Program-made: the position numbers and the translations under genes
Notes under the pieces: model-generated
What the model was told of the DNA's origin: nothing
Seen by the model: only the letters and a program-made list of their open reading frames with translations
Databases searched by the model: none
In this document: positions 18,101-25,781 of the stretch, piece by piece
Layout of the letters: each line of letters begins with the position of its first letter
Position numbering within the stretch: position 1 is the stretch's first letter
Assembly: GCA_964410485.1 (NCBI GenBank)
Contig: CAYPHJ010000008.1
Span: forward strand, 4,543 to 68,542
Origin: CAYPHJ01 sp964410485
GTDB lineage: Bacteria > Desulfobacterota > Binatia > UBA9968
DNA length: 64,000 nt
Direction: 5' to 3'

Positions 18101-19076
18101 CGAAGCGAAACCGTGTGTCCAATGCGCACTGTGCCAGCATGATCGGAGCCGTGTCGGTGATCAAACGAAGCTGCCCGGACTTTTCATGCAGCGCCTGCGT
18201 TGTTTGGCTGTGTTCGGTGACAACGGCGGCGAGCACCAGCGCGGTTGCAGTGATTGTGCCCATAAAGACCAGCAGCAGGAGCAAGGCGTCGTTTGTTTCG
18301 GCGTCCGCAAACGGCCCTAGATTTTGTAAGGTACCCACGACCGCAATAACGGACATGATAAAAATCGAAGTGACGGCACCCCTCTGGCCAAAACGAAACG
18401 CGGCCCACAAAAGCGGTGGGACTGCGAGGTATTCCAGGCCATCATGAATGTTTGTGAGAAACAGGAGTGCGCTGACCGACACGATTGTTGCCAGCAGGGC
18501 GGCCCCTTCGAGAAGACGGCCAAATTGGAGTGAAGGCGCAGTTTGGGTTAGCCAAATCACCAGAAATGGCGCAACAACCAAAGCGCCAAGCATGTCACCG
18601 AGCCACCATGTGAGCCACATGGTAGGAGCATGGTTCCAGGGGGCATACCCCCCCAGAGCGAGACTACCCACTCCAAATGAGGCCGCCAGAAGTGTGTTCA
18701 GCACCGTGCCGAAAAGAATGAATTTGAAAATATTTGATGCCTTGTCAAAAGCCCGGGTGCCATTGGCATAGCGAAACACCAGATGTGCTCCAACCACCGC
18801 TTCCAGTGTATTGCCGATCGCAATGCCAACCGCGATGGGTACAGTTTCCTGAATTGCGATGTTCACCAGGAAGGCCCCGAGAAAGACGCCGGGCCAGAGA
18901 TAATAGCCCCAGAGCAAGATGGCCGCCAAGGCGATACCACTGGCGGGCCACACAGGCGAGATACTCGGATGCACGAATGCGAGTGAGAGGCCAAAGGAGC
19001 CGGCGGTGAAGTAGATCGCGGTGAGGAGCCCGACCGCTAAAATCCTGAGGCAATTGGATGTTAGTCGTTTAAGCAT
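15195..19076 (-). CDS. MASE1-PAS-PAS-GAF-PAS hybrid histidine kinase with receiver domain
   Basis: 1293 aa. A MASE1 integral membrane sensor occupies roughly residues 10-290 (HPSISPVWPASGIALAAI). Then come PAS domains near 305-420 and 430-545, a GAF domain near 555-715 and a third PAS near 720-850. A coiled linker leads to the HisKA box LAGGVAHDFNNVLNIIRGYA and an HATPase domain (NMCLNARDAMSAGGQ, GLGLSVVYGIVANHGG). The protein ends with a receiver (TILFVEDE, phospho-acceptor in VVLDQGLP, Lys in LILKPY). It should sense membrane and cytoplasmic cues and phosphorylate its own receiver. It faces comEC tail to tail and has no adjacent partner regulator, so its output is unknown. Confidence 0.95.
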   Translation of the reverse strand: MLKRLTSNCLRILAVGLLTAIYFTAGSFGLSLAFVHPSISPVWPASGIALAAILLWGYYLWPGVFLGAFLVNIAIQETVPIAVGIAIGNTLEAVVGAHLVFRYANGTRAFDKASNIFKFILFGTVLNTLLAASFGVGSLALGGYAPWNHAPTMWLTWWLGDMLGALVVAPFLVIWLTQTAPSLQFGRLLEGAALLATIVSVSALLFLTNIHDGLEYLAVPPLLWAAFRFGQRGAVTSIFIMSVIAVVGTLQNLGPFADAETNDALLLLLVFMGTITATALVLAAVVTEHSQTTQALHEKSGQLRLITDTAPIMLAQCALDTRFRFVNRTYAERFGLTPDDIAGKTISEVVGRAAYETIRPYVERALRGEIVDYEVEIPYERIGRRFMRAGYVPERDAQGKVTGWVAAISDITDQKRAQQALRDSEQRLQAIIDNSTAVIYLKDLQGRYILINSRYEGLFNVKNHEIIGKTDFDIFPENAARRLRENDLRVTKTNRPVEFEEAVPHRDGMHTYISIKFPLTDAHGNIYGVAGISTDITQRKQIEQTLRQRTRVLEIVNRVGSALAAELDINQIVQIVTDASREVCAAQFAALFYSVKDGRGEAYRLYGLSGASLDQFEQLPVPANTPLFEATFRGEGPIRLGDLPSDPRYANNPPFDGLLPDHLPVRSYLAVPVISRSKEVLGGLFFGHSEPNVFTVEAEAIITAIAAQAAIAIDNANLYKAVQQRVEEFRTLIDTAPVGIAVAPDPDCRTIWGNPEFARVLGTDTNQNIFQNSPDRELLPFKVFRGEREVPAEELPMQRACRAAADVLGEEVDILRADGTVTHHICSASPLRDENGKVRGAIGILLDITARKRAEAALEDVRQQLLRSNEELARTVRERDADLERAKAALLRDVEAQKKLEEQLRQAQKLESIGTLAGGVAHDFNNVLNIIRGYAGLLASKHSGDQELVQILDIIDETINRGASVVQQLLATARKKDAKFDQVDLNDLLARTVNLLKQTFPRTIEISSHLEPGLPLVIADRNQIDQVILNMCLNARDAMSAGGQLLLKSETVHRTQLRGRFQDLKNDLYASFAISDTGDGMDETVKDHIFEPFFTTKSPGEGAGLGLSVVYGIVANHGGFIDVSTQPGRGSTFSIYLPVPDRMKSAAESVAREGAEYSPARAYTILFVEDELRQLELMRRFLESEGHRVLVARDGAEAVEAFMRHKTEIAAVVLDQGLPKLTGWEAFQKMKEIDPNLRPVFATGYLAPEIEAAMAQGELSALILKPYVIGDMLEKIITAASTKAEAAMAPAAT

Positions 19077-19397
19077 GCGCTCTGCGAAATGCTCACGGGG
19101 ACTTTCTACGGCATTTCAAATCTCACCGCAAACGACATGGAAAGAATTACGTTACGTTGGGGTAGCGCCGTACAGGTATGTCCCGCGCGCACGGAAAGCG
19201 CCTCCCAAAAATCAGCGCAGTTACGTTAACGCGCTTGTTCATCCCAGGCCACTAGCGGCATATCTGTTGCTTCATTTCGCTGGGTTCAGCAATGTGGCCA
19301 GCCTCCACTCTCGAAAGGAGCGCTCAACGCGCGACTTTTCACCCCATTTGTTTGTCTGGAGCCTGGAACAACTAAATCCGGTAAAGGGGAGGAACGC
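19077..19397. other. Divergent intergenic region
   Basis: It lies between the start of the hybrid kinase and that of the peptidoglycan-binding lipoprotein. No coding frame is supported. Short TTACGTTA-like elements recur (near 19149 and 19222) but no clear promoter was resolved. Confidence 0.4.
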
Positions 19398-20288
19398 GTG
19401 AGTACAAAAAGCTTTGTATTTATGGCTTTTTTGTCTCTTACGGTCGGCGCGTGCGCAATCGTAGAATCGGAAAGCGATCTTCAAGGAGAGGGCGATCATC
19501 AAGCCGCGGTGGCTGAGATTCCATCTGCCGTGCCATCCAAAGAACCGGCGCCCGTACAGCCCGTCCGGGATGAGCAACCTGACATCTCGAGGCCTGAAAT
19601 GTCAATTCCTGGCGTAAAAGAGATCCGTTTTTTGCAGGAGGGATTACGGGCCAGTGGTTTCGATCCTGGTGTCGCAGACGGTATTTTGGGGCCGAAGACG
19701 AGACAAGCCTGGCTGAGATTGGCATCGGCCTGCGCCACGCTGCAAGACCTCGTGGAAAGCGCCGAGCCGGCTAACAACGAGCTCGGTTTGCTGCGGACGA
19801 TCGCCGCGGACAAATTATCCGATCAAGAGCAGATAAGAATCATTCAAGTACGGCTGAAGGACGCCGGTTTTGATCCGGGGCTGATCGACGGCATTGTCGG
19901 TCCGAAAACAACCTCCGCGCTCATTCGCCTTCATTCTGGGTGCCTGTTGGCGAGGAACTTTTCCACGTCAAGCAGTGGAGAATTGCTTTACACGAATTCC
20001 GGTGCAACACCGCCTCGAACTAGCGACATTGCTGTATCACTGCCGCCCCCGGAAAGCTCTGCTACTCGGCGAACGTTGGGACGATTGTCCAACCCGCACA
20101 GGGCCGCCGCCACTGATAGGGAAACCGTCCGCCGGCTCCAGGTACGATTGAAGAACGCTGGCTTCGATCCGGGGCCTCTGGATGGAGTGATGGGACCGAG
20201 AACGCGCACGGCACTGGAGCGTTATCAAGCCTATCTGGGCGCATGTAATTGCCAGGAAATCTCACCTGGTCTCACTATCCATCAGTAG
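19398..20288 (+). CDS. Lipoprotein with three peptidoglycan-binding repeats
   Basis: 296 aa from GTG 19398, placed by the strong GGGGAGG site ending 5-6 bases upstream. An N-terminal signal ends in a lipobox (TVGAC), followed by a Pro/Glu-rich linker. Three PG_binding_1-like repeats follow, each with the pattern Q-x-x-L/R-x-x-G-F-D-P-G-x-x-D-G-x-x-G-P-K/R-T: about 74-108 (GFDPGVADGILGPKT), 144-180 (GFDPGLIDGIVGPKT) and 241-277 (GFDPGPLDGVMGPRT). No catalytic domain is attached, so the protein probably anchors to or senses murein at the outer membrane. The Cys residues after the second and third repeats (SGCLL, GACNC) could be disulfide-forming. Confidence 0.88.
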   Translation: MSTKSFVFMAFLSLTVGACAIVESESDLQGEGDHQAAVAEIPSAVPSKEPAPVQPVRDEQPDISRPEMSIPGVKEIRFLQEGLRASGFDPGVADGILGPKTRQAWLRLASACATLQDLVESAEPANNELGLLRTIAADKLSDQEQIRIIQVRLKDAGFDPGLIDGIVGPKTTSALIRLHSGCLLARNFSTSSSGELLYTNSGATPPRTSDIAVSLPPPESSATRRTLGRLSNPHRAAATDRETVRRLQVRLKNAGFDPGPLDGVMGPRTRTALERYQAYLGACNCQEISPGLTIHQ

Positions 20289-20372
20289 CCTTGGTAAAAC
20301 ATACGATGCGTGCTCGTGCGGTCCGCTCGTTCGGCACCAGCCACCGCACGAACGCGCATTGTGATCGCTGTA

Positions 20373-21878
20373 TCAGCCCGCACGCGGGATTTTTAGGATA
20401 GTGCCGGCGGGGATTTCCTGGTTTAACGTCACCTGGTTCATAGTCGCCACCTCTTCAGGCGTGAATTGAGGCGGCAGTTTTGCCGGAAGGAAGCTCCGAA
20501 AGGGACCGGCTTTGGTGACGTGCTCCAGAATCAAGCGGACGGGCTCGCGGTTCACAATGCGCGGATCGTCAACCCGGCGAAACCCTTGCATGGTTTGTAG
20601 AAACACAGTGCGATACTGGGCGAAATCTGCCGGGGCTGTGTAGCCCAGGAAGCGATACACCCTGCCCCCGTGCTCAATAAAGTAAACCAACGCCCTCACT
20701 TGCTGGCGACCTTCCAAGACGGCATCTGCCACAGCCGTATAGGCAGGAAGTCCATTGACCCGGACTGCGGCCCTGTCGAGCACTCTCAACCCGGGTTGGT
20801 TTAGAAACTTTGTGGCTGCGGCCTGCAACGACTTTTCTCCGCTTATATTGAAGCCCAAGAGGCCCCGCTTCTGAGCGTCTATCATGACGACTTGCCCGGG
20901 CTGGTTGATGAGTCTGAAGCCCCGTGGCACGGGAAAGCCAAAGCGCAATTCCGGATGATAAAACATGTTTGCTTCGACAAAACCCTGCCGCGGATCTTCA
21001 CCGACCACTAGACCTTCTATGGCCTGCATGAAACGCTTGGTCGTGTCCGGAATGCGCTTGAAGGGCTCAGTGCGCGCCGCCAGTTCCTGGATCTGCTTGA
21101 TACGGTCGCCCGGATGGGGATGGGTGGAAAGAAAGCTCGGCAAGCCTTGCCCTTCTTTTTCTCCCACACGCTCAAGGGTGCGAAATAGACCAATTGCTTC
21201 GGCGCCATCATATCCGGCGAGACTGCTATACTCGATGCTGAGTCTATCGGCCTCCAGTTCGTCCTCGCGACCGTATTTCAGAAATATCAATTGAGCGGCC
21301 GTGCCGCCAAGCTGCAGGATTTGTTCGGCCGGAAGTCCCAGGATTTGCTGGCCGAGAATAGCGCCGCCGAGCAGAAGGCCCGTTCCCAGCTGTTGTTTGA
21401 AAGCTTGGCGTGATATATGGCGCCCGGTCACGTGACCCAGCTCATGAGCTAAAACGGCCGCAAGCTGATCTTCATTGTTGAGATGGGCGAGCATACCGCG
21501 GGTGATGTAAGTGTACCCGCCCGGAAGGGCCATGGCGTTGATGACGTGACTGTCCAGAACGGTGAAACTCACCGGCGCCTGGCGAAACTCCGGCGGCGCG
21601 TCTGGACGGCGCAAGTGGCTGACGGCCAGGATTCGATTGCCAACTTCGATCACATACGTTTCGAGCTTGGGATCGCGATAAACGCCAAAGACCTGCGCAA
21701 TTTCCTGGCTGGCTTGCTTGCCGAGTTGAATTTCCTGTTCCCACGTATAACCGAGATAGCGTTTCTCCCCTGTGGCGGGGACAAACCCAGGGGTGCAGCC
21801 GAAGAGAATAACGGCGGCTAACACAAGAAATAATAATCGCCCACCCGCTTTGCGCTTGTAGACATGCCAGATCACCAC
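20373..21878 (-). CDS. M48-family zinc metalloprotease lipoprotein (BepA/YfgC-like)
   Basis: 501 aa from GTG 21878, which follows a GGAGGG site. A reading from ATG 21968 would translate the adjacent MITE-like element, so it is rejected. A lipobox ends in FGC (Cys 28). The catalytic HELGH lies at about 145-149 with the third ligand in EDELEADRLS, typical of M48 periplasmic proteases that act in outer-membrane protein quality control. A C-terminal region of about 200 aa (the DAQKRGLLGFNISG segment onward) has no catalytic motif and ends with a LysM-like INQE/ILKIP tail. It is encoded tail to tail with the peptidoglycan-binding lipoprotein, consistent with an envelope role. Confidence 0.9.
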   Translation of the reverse strand: MVIWHVYKRKAGGRLLFLVLAAVILFGCTPGFVPATGEKRYLGYTWEQEIQLGKQASQEIAQVFGVYRDPKLETYVIEVGNRILAVSHLRRPDAPPEFRQAPVSFTVLDSHVINAMALPGGYTYITRGMLAHLNNEDQLAAVLAHELGHVTGRHISRQAFKQQLGTGLLLGGAILGQQILGLPAEQILQLGGTAAQLIFLKYGREDELEADRLSIEYSSLAGYDGAEAIGLFRTLERVGEKEGQGLPSFLSTHPHPGDRIKQIQELAARTEPFKRIPDTTKRFMQAIEGLVVGEDPRQGFVEANMFYHPELRFGFPVPRGFRLINQPGQVVMIDAQKRGLLGFNISGEKSLQAAATKFLNQPGLRVLDRAAVRVNGLPAYTAVADAVLEGRQQVRALVYFIEHGGRVYRFLGYTAPADFAQYRTVFLQTMQGFRRVDDPRIVNREPVRLILEHVTKAGPFRSFLPAKLPPQFTPEEVATMNQVTLNQEIPAGTILKIPRAG

Positions 21879-21898
21879 CGCGTTCCCTCCTCTTTCGC

Positions 21899-22039
21899 CT
21901 AGCAGGTTGCTGAAAAAAGATTCGGAATGCTTCGACAGGCTCAGCATGAACGGAAAATCCCTACTCATTTCAAGTTCCTCTCCGTTCGCCCTGAGGTTCT
22001 CGAAGGGTGAACGGAGAGTTTTTCAGCAGCCTGCTAGAG
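21899..22039. mobile_element. MITE-like element, copy 2 (about 141 bp)
   Basis: Terminal inverted repeats CTAGCAGGTTGCTGAAAAA and its near complement at the right end bound a non-coding core. The core matches the 6450-6601 copy in reverse orientation almost base for base (for example GATTCGGAATGCTTCGACAG and AATCCCTACTCATTTCAAGT). It sits about 10 bp upstream of the ribosome site of the M48 protease gene, so it replaces the 5' leader or promoter area of that gene. Confidence 0.87.
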
Positions 22040-22088
22040 CTATAAAAAGACTAAAACAGAAGCCATACCTTCCGCAAGCCGTGGGGCG

Positions 22089-23504
22089 CTATCGGATATC
22101 GCGCAGATCGGCGCCCTGACGGATAAGCTCATGCTGAACCTCTGCGGCCGGCACCGAGCGTGGAGTAACATTGTTCCGTGCCGCCAGCGCCGCACAAACA
22201 CCGGCGGCCTGGCCGGTTGCCATTGCGACAGGCATGACGCGGTAGGAAGAAAGAGCTTCATGAGTCCCGGCAATACAGCGGCCGGCTACCAGAACGCATT
22301 CGATGCCACGAGGGACAAGGGAACGCAGCGGGATGTCGTAGGCGTCACCCGCTGGCACTCTTTTGAGCAGAGTCCCGCTGCCTTCGGGATTGTGAATGTC
22401 CACCGGGTATGTGCTACGCGCAATGACGTCGGAGAATTTGCGCGCCTGCAGGATGTCATCAACCGTAAGTTGATAATCGCCTACGATTCTCCTCGTCTCT
22501 CGCACCCCGACATTGACACCGCTCTGGACCACGTAAGAGCTTTCGAACCCCGGCACACACTCGCGTAGAAAATTGGCAATCTGGCGCATCTGGCGGCGGC
22601 TCTCCCATTCGGCGTACGAGAGGTCCCAAACATCCACGCCGAGCACTTTGTTGACGCGGGTGCAGTTGACGCTGACTTCGCGCTCGTGTGGCGTGGCAAA
22701 GAAGAGCATGTCCTCTCGCGGCAACCGGAGCTTGCCGGCGGCAGTGGCCCGCCGAATGAGATCCCAAAGTCCGTGCACTCCGCGCCACTGATCGGGATGC
22801 CGCTTGACGTAAGCCTCAAAGCGGTTGCGATCAAAGTCGCTCACGCGGAACATCAATGTCATGGGCTGTACGAGGTGATCTTCCTCTCTGCCGATCTCGT
22901 AAGCTGCGCCTGCGCGCGCTGCGACGTCGCCGTCACCCGTGCAGTCGACGACCACGCGAGCGCGGATAACAATGGCGCCGGATTTTGTCTCGAAGACAAC
23001 GGACTTGGCATCATCACCAACAACATCGCTGGCGAAGGCATGAAGAAGAAAGTGGACGCCGGCTTCATCGAGCAGTTCCAATGCCACGAGCTTGAACACC
23101 TCCGGATCGAAAGGCACGACATATCCCGTTTCCAGGGATGGCTTAATAGCTCCTCCAGCGCTAACCAGACGCTCCACAAGAAGTTTTACGGCCCCGGCCA
23201 AAACTGGCTCGCCGGCACCATGATCGGTTGGAAGGAGGGTGGTACTACCTGTTTTTTCGCGCTGCGGCTTTTGCGTATGAAAGGACATGAGTGGCATCAC
23301 CAGGGCAGCCGTAGCATTGCCACCTAAAAAGCCGTAGCGTTCCGCCAAGATCACTTTTGCGCCCGCATGTGCAGCCCCCATTGCGGCTCCGAGCCCCGCC
23401 GGCCCGCCGCCGACAACCAAAACATCCGTGTCCGCCGCAAGGCGCGCGACTCGCGGCGGCAGGCTGATCGTTGGCAATCGCTGCGGGCGCTTCAGGGGCG
23501 GCAT
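22089..23504 (-). CDS. FAD-dependent oxidoreductase (FAD_oxidored family)
   Basis: 471 aa. The dinucleotide-binding motif VLVVGGGPAGLGAAMGAAHAG lies at about 29-49, followed by FLGGNATAALV, the signature seen in FAD-dependent oxidoreductases of the PF12831 type. VVDCTGDGDVAARAG near 185-200 and a C-terminal VLVAGRCIAGTHEALSSYRVMP, with GQAAGVCAAL, complete the FAD-binding fold. The substrate is unknown; such proteins are often annotated as fumarate-reductase-like or xanthan-lyase-like oxidoreductases without proof. It is followed by the pyruvyl-transferase-like gene upstream in the same orientation with a gap of 32 bp, so co-transcription is likely. Confidence 0.88.
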   Translation of the reverse strand: MPPLKRPQRLPTISLPPRVARLAADTDVLVVGGGPAGLGAAMGAAHAGAKVILAERYGFLGGNATAALVMPLMSFHTQKPQREKTGSTTLLPTDHGAGEPVLAGAVKLLVERLVSAGGAIKPSLETGYVVPFDPEVFKLVALELLDEAGVHFLLHAFASDVVGDDAKSVVFETKSGAIVIRARVVVDCTGDGDVAARAGAAYEIGREEDHLVQPMTLMFRVSDFDRNRFEAYVKRHPDQWRGVHGLWDLIRRATAAGKLRLPREDMLFFATPHEREVSVNCTRVNKVLGVDVWDLSYAEWESRRQMRQIANFLRECVPGFESSYVVQSGVNVGVRETRRIVGDYQLTVDDILQARKFSDVIARSTYPVDIHNPEGSGTLLKRVPAGDAYDIPLRSLVPRGIECVLVAGRCIAGTHEALSSYRVMPVAMATGQAAGVCAALAARNNVTPRSVPAAEVQHELIRQGADLRDIR

Positions 23505-23536
23505 AACTTTTTCACAACGGACTCAGCTGCCGGACA

Positions 23537-24652
23537 TCACGCTGATTTTATGGACTGCAACAACTGGCAGAGGATCTGATTGGTTTTCTTGGCACGTTCT
23601 TGCAATGCCGGGAAGTTTTCTTCGAGGCGTTTTTTAATGCGCTCCTTGGTATCCCACGAGCGGTCCAGAAAGGCGCACAGTTTTCCGACGTTGAGCGCTG
23701 CGATTGGCGGCATCGGCATTTCCAGGTCGGACAAGAATCCAGAGACTTTCGATGCGTAGGGTAGCGGTACAAACGGAACTTTCTGAATCGCTGCAAAGAT
23801 CAGGAAATGGAGGCGCATGCCCACAGCGAAGGACATGTGCTTCATCAGCCCCGCGATTTCCCCGGAGGTGTAGTCGCCTTTGAGGACGGTGGCCCGCTGG
23901 GCATTGGCCATTTTCGAGATTACGGCATGCGAGTGCTGGGGGTCCTTGTTTTCTCCGCCTTCCATAGGCACGAACACAATGCGAGCGTCGTAACGCTCCA
24001 CCATGAAATCCGCAGCGTTGGCCAAGATAGCGTGGTACTGCTCAATGTTGAGATCGGGCGCCGCCGGACCGGGCTCACGAAGGGAAAACCCAACCAAGTG
24101 GGCATCGTTGTCGATCCCTTCCTTTTTGAGCATTTCCTTGGTGAAGGGTTGCGGCTTGAGCAACAGAGCGGGATCAGCGGTGACCTCGACTTCTTGCTGC
24201 AGCCCTAAGTCGTGCAAGATCCGCCGCGCTTCGCTTTCCCGCACGGTGATCTTATCCACCTTGTTGAGAGTTTCGACAACGAGCTGTTTCGATTCCGGCG
24301 TCTTCAGCGGGCCGACGCTAACGGCGTAGACCATAACAGGAAGACCCAATTCTTTGGCCCAGTTAACGTCGCGGAGGTAGGCTTCAATTGACTCGTCGTA
24401 GAGAATGCCGCCCCCGCCGAGAACAAAAAGGTCGAGCTTGCGTAGCTCTTCGAAAATCTGATCTTTCTGCATTTCCCGGATGGGAATCGCGCGCACTTTG
24501 TGTCTTCGTTCCGTATCCTTGGAATTGCGCGAAAAAATGATGATATCGGCCTCGATGCTGGAGCGAAGTTCTTTCAGCATGGCCTCGAGAATCGCCTCGT
24601 CGCCAAGGTTCATACCGCCGTAAGACCCGGAAATGGCGATGTGGTACTTCAT
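23537..24652 (-). CDS. Polysaccharide pyruvyl transferase-family protein (CsaB-like)
   Basis: 371 aa. The N-terminus (SGSYGGMNLGDEAILEAM) and the LFVLGGGGILYDE segment are hallmarks of the polysaccharide pyruvyl transferase family. Further conserved pieces are ITVRESEARRIL, VTADPALLL and the C-terminal GMRLHFLIFA motif with its key Arg-His. The family transfers pyruvate ketals from phosphoenolpyruvate to cell-surface glycans, as CsaB does for S-layer attachment. No glycan-synthesis genes adjoin it, so the acceptor is unknown. It lies between dodecin and the FAD oxidoreductase in a probable operon read on the minus strand. Confidence 0.9.
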   Translation of the reverse strand: MKYHIAISGSYGGMNLGDEAILEAMLKELRSSIEADIIIFSRNSKDTERRHKVRAIPIREMQKDQIFEELRKLDLFVLGGGGILYDESIEAYLRDVNWAKELGLPVMVYAVSVGPLKTPESKQLVVETLNKVDKITVRESEARRILHDLGLQQEVEVTADPALLLKPQPFTKEMLKKEGIDNDAHLVGFSLREPGPAAPDLNIEQYHAILANAADFMVERYDARIVFVPMEGGENKDPQHSHAVISKMANAQRATVLKGDYTSGEIAGLMKHMSFAVGMRLHFLIFAAIQKVPFVPLPYASKVSGFLSDLEMPMPPIAALNVGKLCAFLDRSWDTKERIKKRLEENFPALQERAKKTNQILCQLLQSIKSA

Positions 24653-24667
24653 CGACGGGGCAGGAGT

Positions 24668-24877
24668 TTAGTCTTCCAATCGGAAGCCTAGCTTGATCGT
24701 GACTTGCCAGTAGTCGACTTTGCCGCTCTCGATATAGCCGCGCGTCTCGACCACTTGGAACCAATGCAAGTTGCGAAGGGTGTTCGACGCCTTGGTGATG
24801 GCGTTTTGGACCGCATCTTCAATGCTGGTTTTGGAAGATCCTGTCAGCTCGATCTGTTTATAAGTGTGTTCACTCAT
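24668..24877 (-). CDS. Dodecin (flavin-binding storage protein)
   Basis: 69 aa, the family length. It matches dodecin along its whole sequence: TYKQIELTGSS, AVQNAITKAS, LHWFQVVETRGYI, then a beta strand ending in VTIKLGFRLED. The Trp in the HWF motif stacks against flavin, and the following Gln contacts the isoalloxazine ring in characterised dodecins. The dodecamer stores or buffers FMN, riboflavin or FAD in the cytoplasm. It is the first gene of a set continuing into the pyruvyl-transferase and FAD oxidoreductase genes; a GAGGTCTC stretch just before ATG 24877 serves as ribosome site. Confidence 0.95.
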   Translation of the reverse strand: MSEHTYKQIELTGSSKTSIEDAVQNAITKASNTLRNLHWFQVVETRGYIESGKVDYWQVTIKLGFRLED

Positions 24878-24931
24878 GAGACCTCCGCTGGTTCCGTCAA
24901 ACTATTTTAACGCTATCAAGAATCGCTCTTT

Positions 24932-25063
24932 ATTCAACCGTGGATTCAGCTGAACTGCGTTCAATGGTTCAACGATCAATTGCCACAACGTTCTGAACAG
25001 TGTTAGTTGAGCGAACCGGGTCAACTGTTCAAATTCCTTTTTGAACTTTGAACTGTTGAACCG
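24932..25063. repeat. Iterated TTCAA/TTGAA intergenic repeat
   Basis: A left arm rich in GTTCAA units (TTCAACC, GTTCAATGGTTCAAC) and a right arm rich in TTGAA units (TTTTTGAACTTTGAACTGTT) form imperfect complementary arms between divergent dodecin and the NTF2-like gene. Member of the 7-bp GTTCAAn family found at eight places in the window. Confidence 0.7.
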
Positions 25064-25205
25064 TTTACATCTGTGATCGAAGAAGGCCGTGTCGTACCGA
25101 TCTCTTGGAAGCGTTTGTGCTGTTATTGAGACATAAGGGTGTTTTGCTCGCCGTTATTAGTTGGTGTTGTATTTGCTTACGGAACCCCGCCTGGAGGCAT
25201 TCTGC

Positions 25206-25736
25206 ATGAAGCTATTGACGAGAGAAGGGAAGCGTCAGGGGCGGTTCAGGCAACACACGCGGCTTCTGAAATTGTCGGCGACGGTACTGATATTCACTGT
25301 TGCCGCTGCGTTAAAGGTGGCGACCGGAGATACCCAAGCCGCAGCGAAACAGGGGGAGGAGAGAGAAACTCTCAGGGTGATCGAGACGGTGGTCAATGCC
25401 TGGAATCGGAGTGACGCCGACACACTTGCGCAACAGTTTCTACCGGACGGTCTCGTGGTGCTTCCCAGGGGGAACCAGATCCAGTCAAGGCCGAACATCA
25501 GAAAGCGGGTAGCGGAGGAGCGCAACGGGCGCCTGCAGGAGACGACGCTACAGAAAACGGTAGAAAATGTATCGTTTCGTGACGACAATACGGCTGTCGT
25601 CAAAGGGCGATATCAGCTCGAGGGCATGACGATCCTTAACCTGTTCGAGATCTCGCCGAAAGGGACGTTTGTTCTGGAGCAAGTTAGAGCGCAGGGGAGA
25701 TGGATGATATCCCGAGCCGAGCTTAAGTCGAGATAA
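25206..25736 (+). CDS. Exported NTF2-like (DUF4440/SnoaL-type) protein
   Basis: 176 aa from ATG 25206, which has CTGGAGG eight bases upstream; an earlier frame start at 25161 lacks a site. A basic N-terminus followed by a hydrophobic stretch (LSATVLIFTVAAALKVATG, about 24-42) is a signal peptide or anchor. The remainder resembles the cone-shaped NTF2-like fold: VIETVVNAWNRSDADTLAQQF, then FLPDGLVVLPRGN, and strands ending in VLEQVRAQGRWMISRAELKS. This fold houses hydrolases, isomerases and ligand-binding proteins, so no activity is assigned. It ends 45 bp from the convergent PLD gene. Confidence 0.78.
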   Translation: MKLLTREGKRQGRFRQHTRLLKLSATVLIFTVAAALKVATGDTQAAAKQGEERETLRVIETVVNAWNRSDADTLAQQFLPDGLVVLPRGNQIQSRPNIRKRVAEERNGRLQETTLQKTVENVSFRDDNTAVVKGRYQLEGMTILNLFEISPKGTFVLEQVRAQGRWMISRAELKSR

Positions 25737-25781
25737 AGATTTCAGGGCTGCTTGGGATTAACACACCGGGTGATTAACGGG

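Noticed and set aside
21879..21968. M48 protease starting at ATG 21968
   Set aside because: The first 30 codons lie mostly in the MITE-like element; GTG 21878 follows a strong GGAGGG site and precedes the lipoprotein signal.
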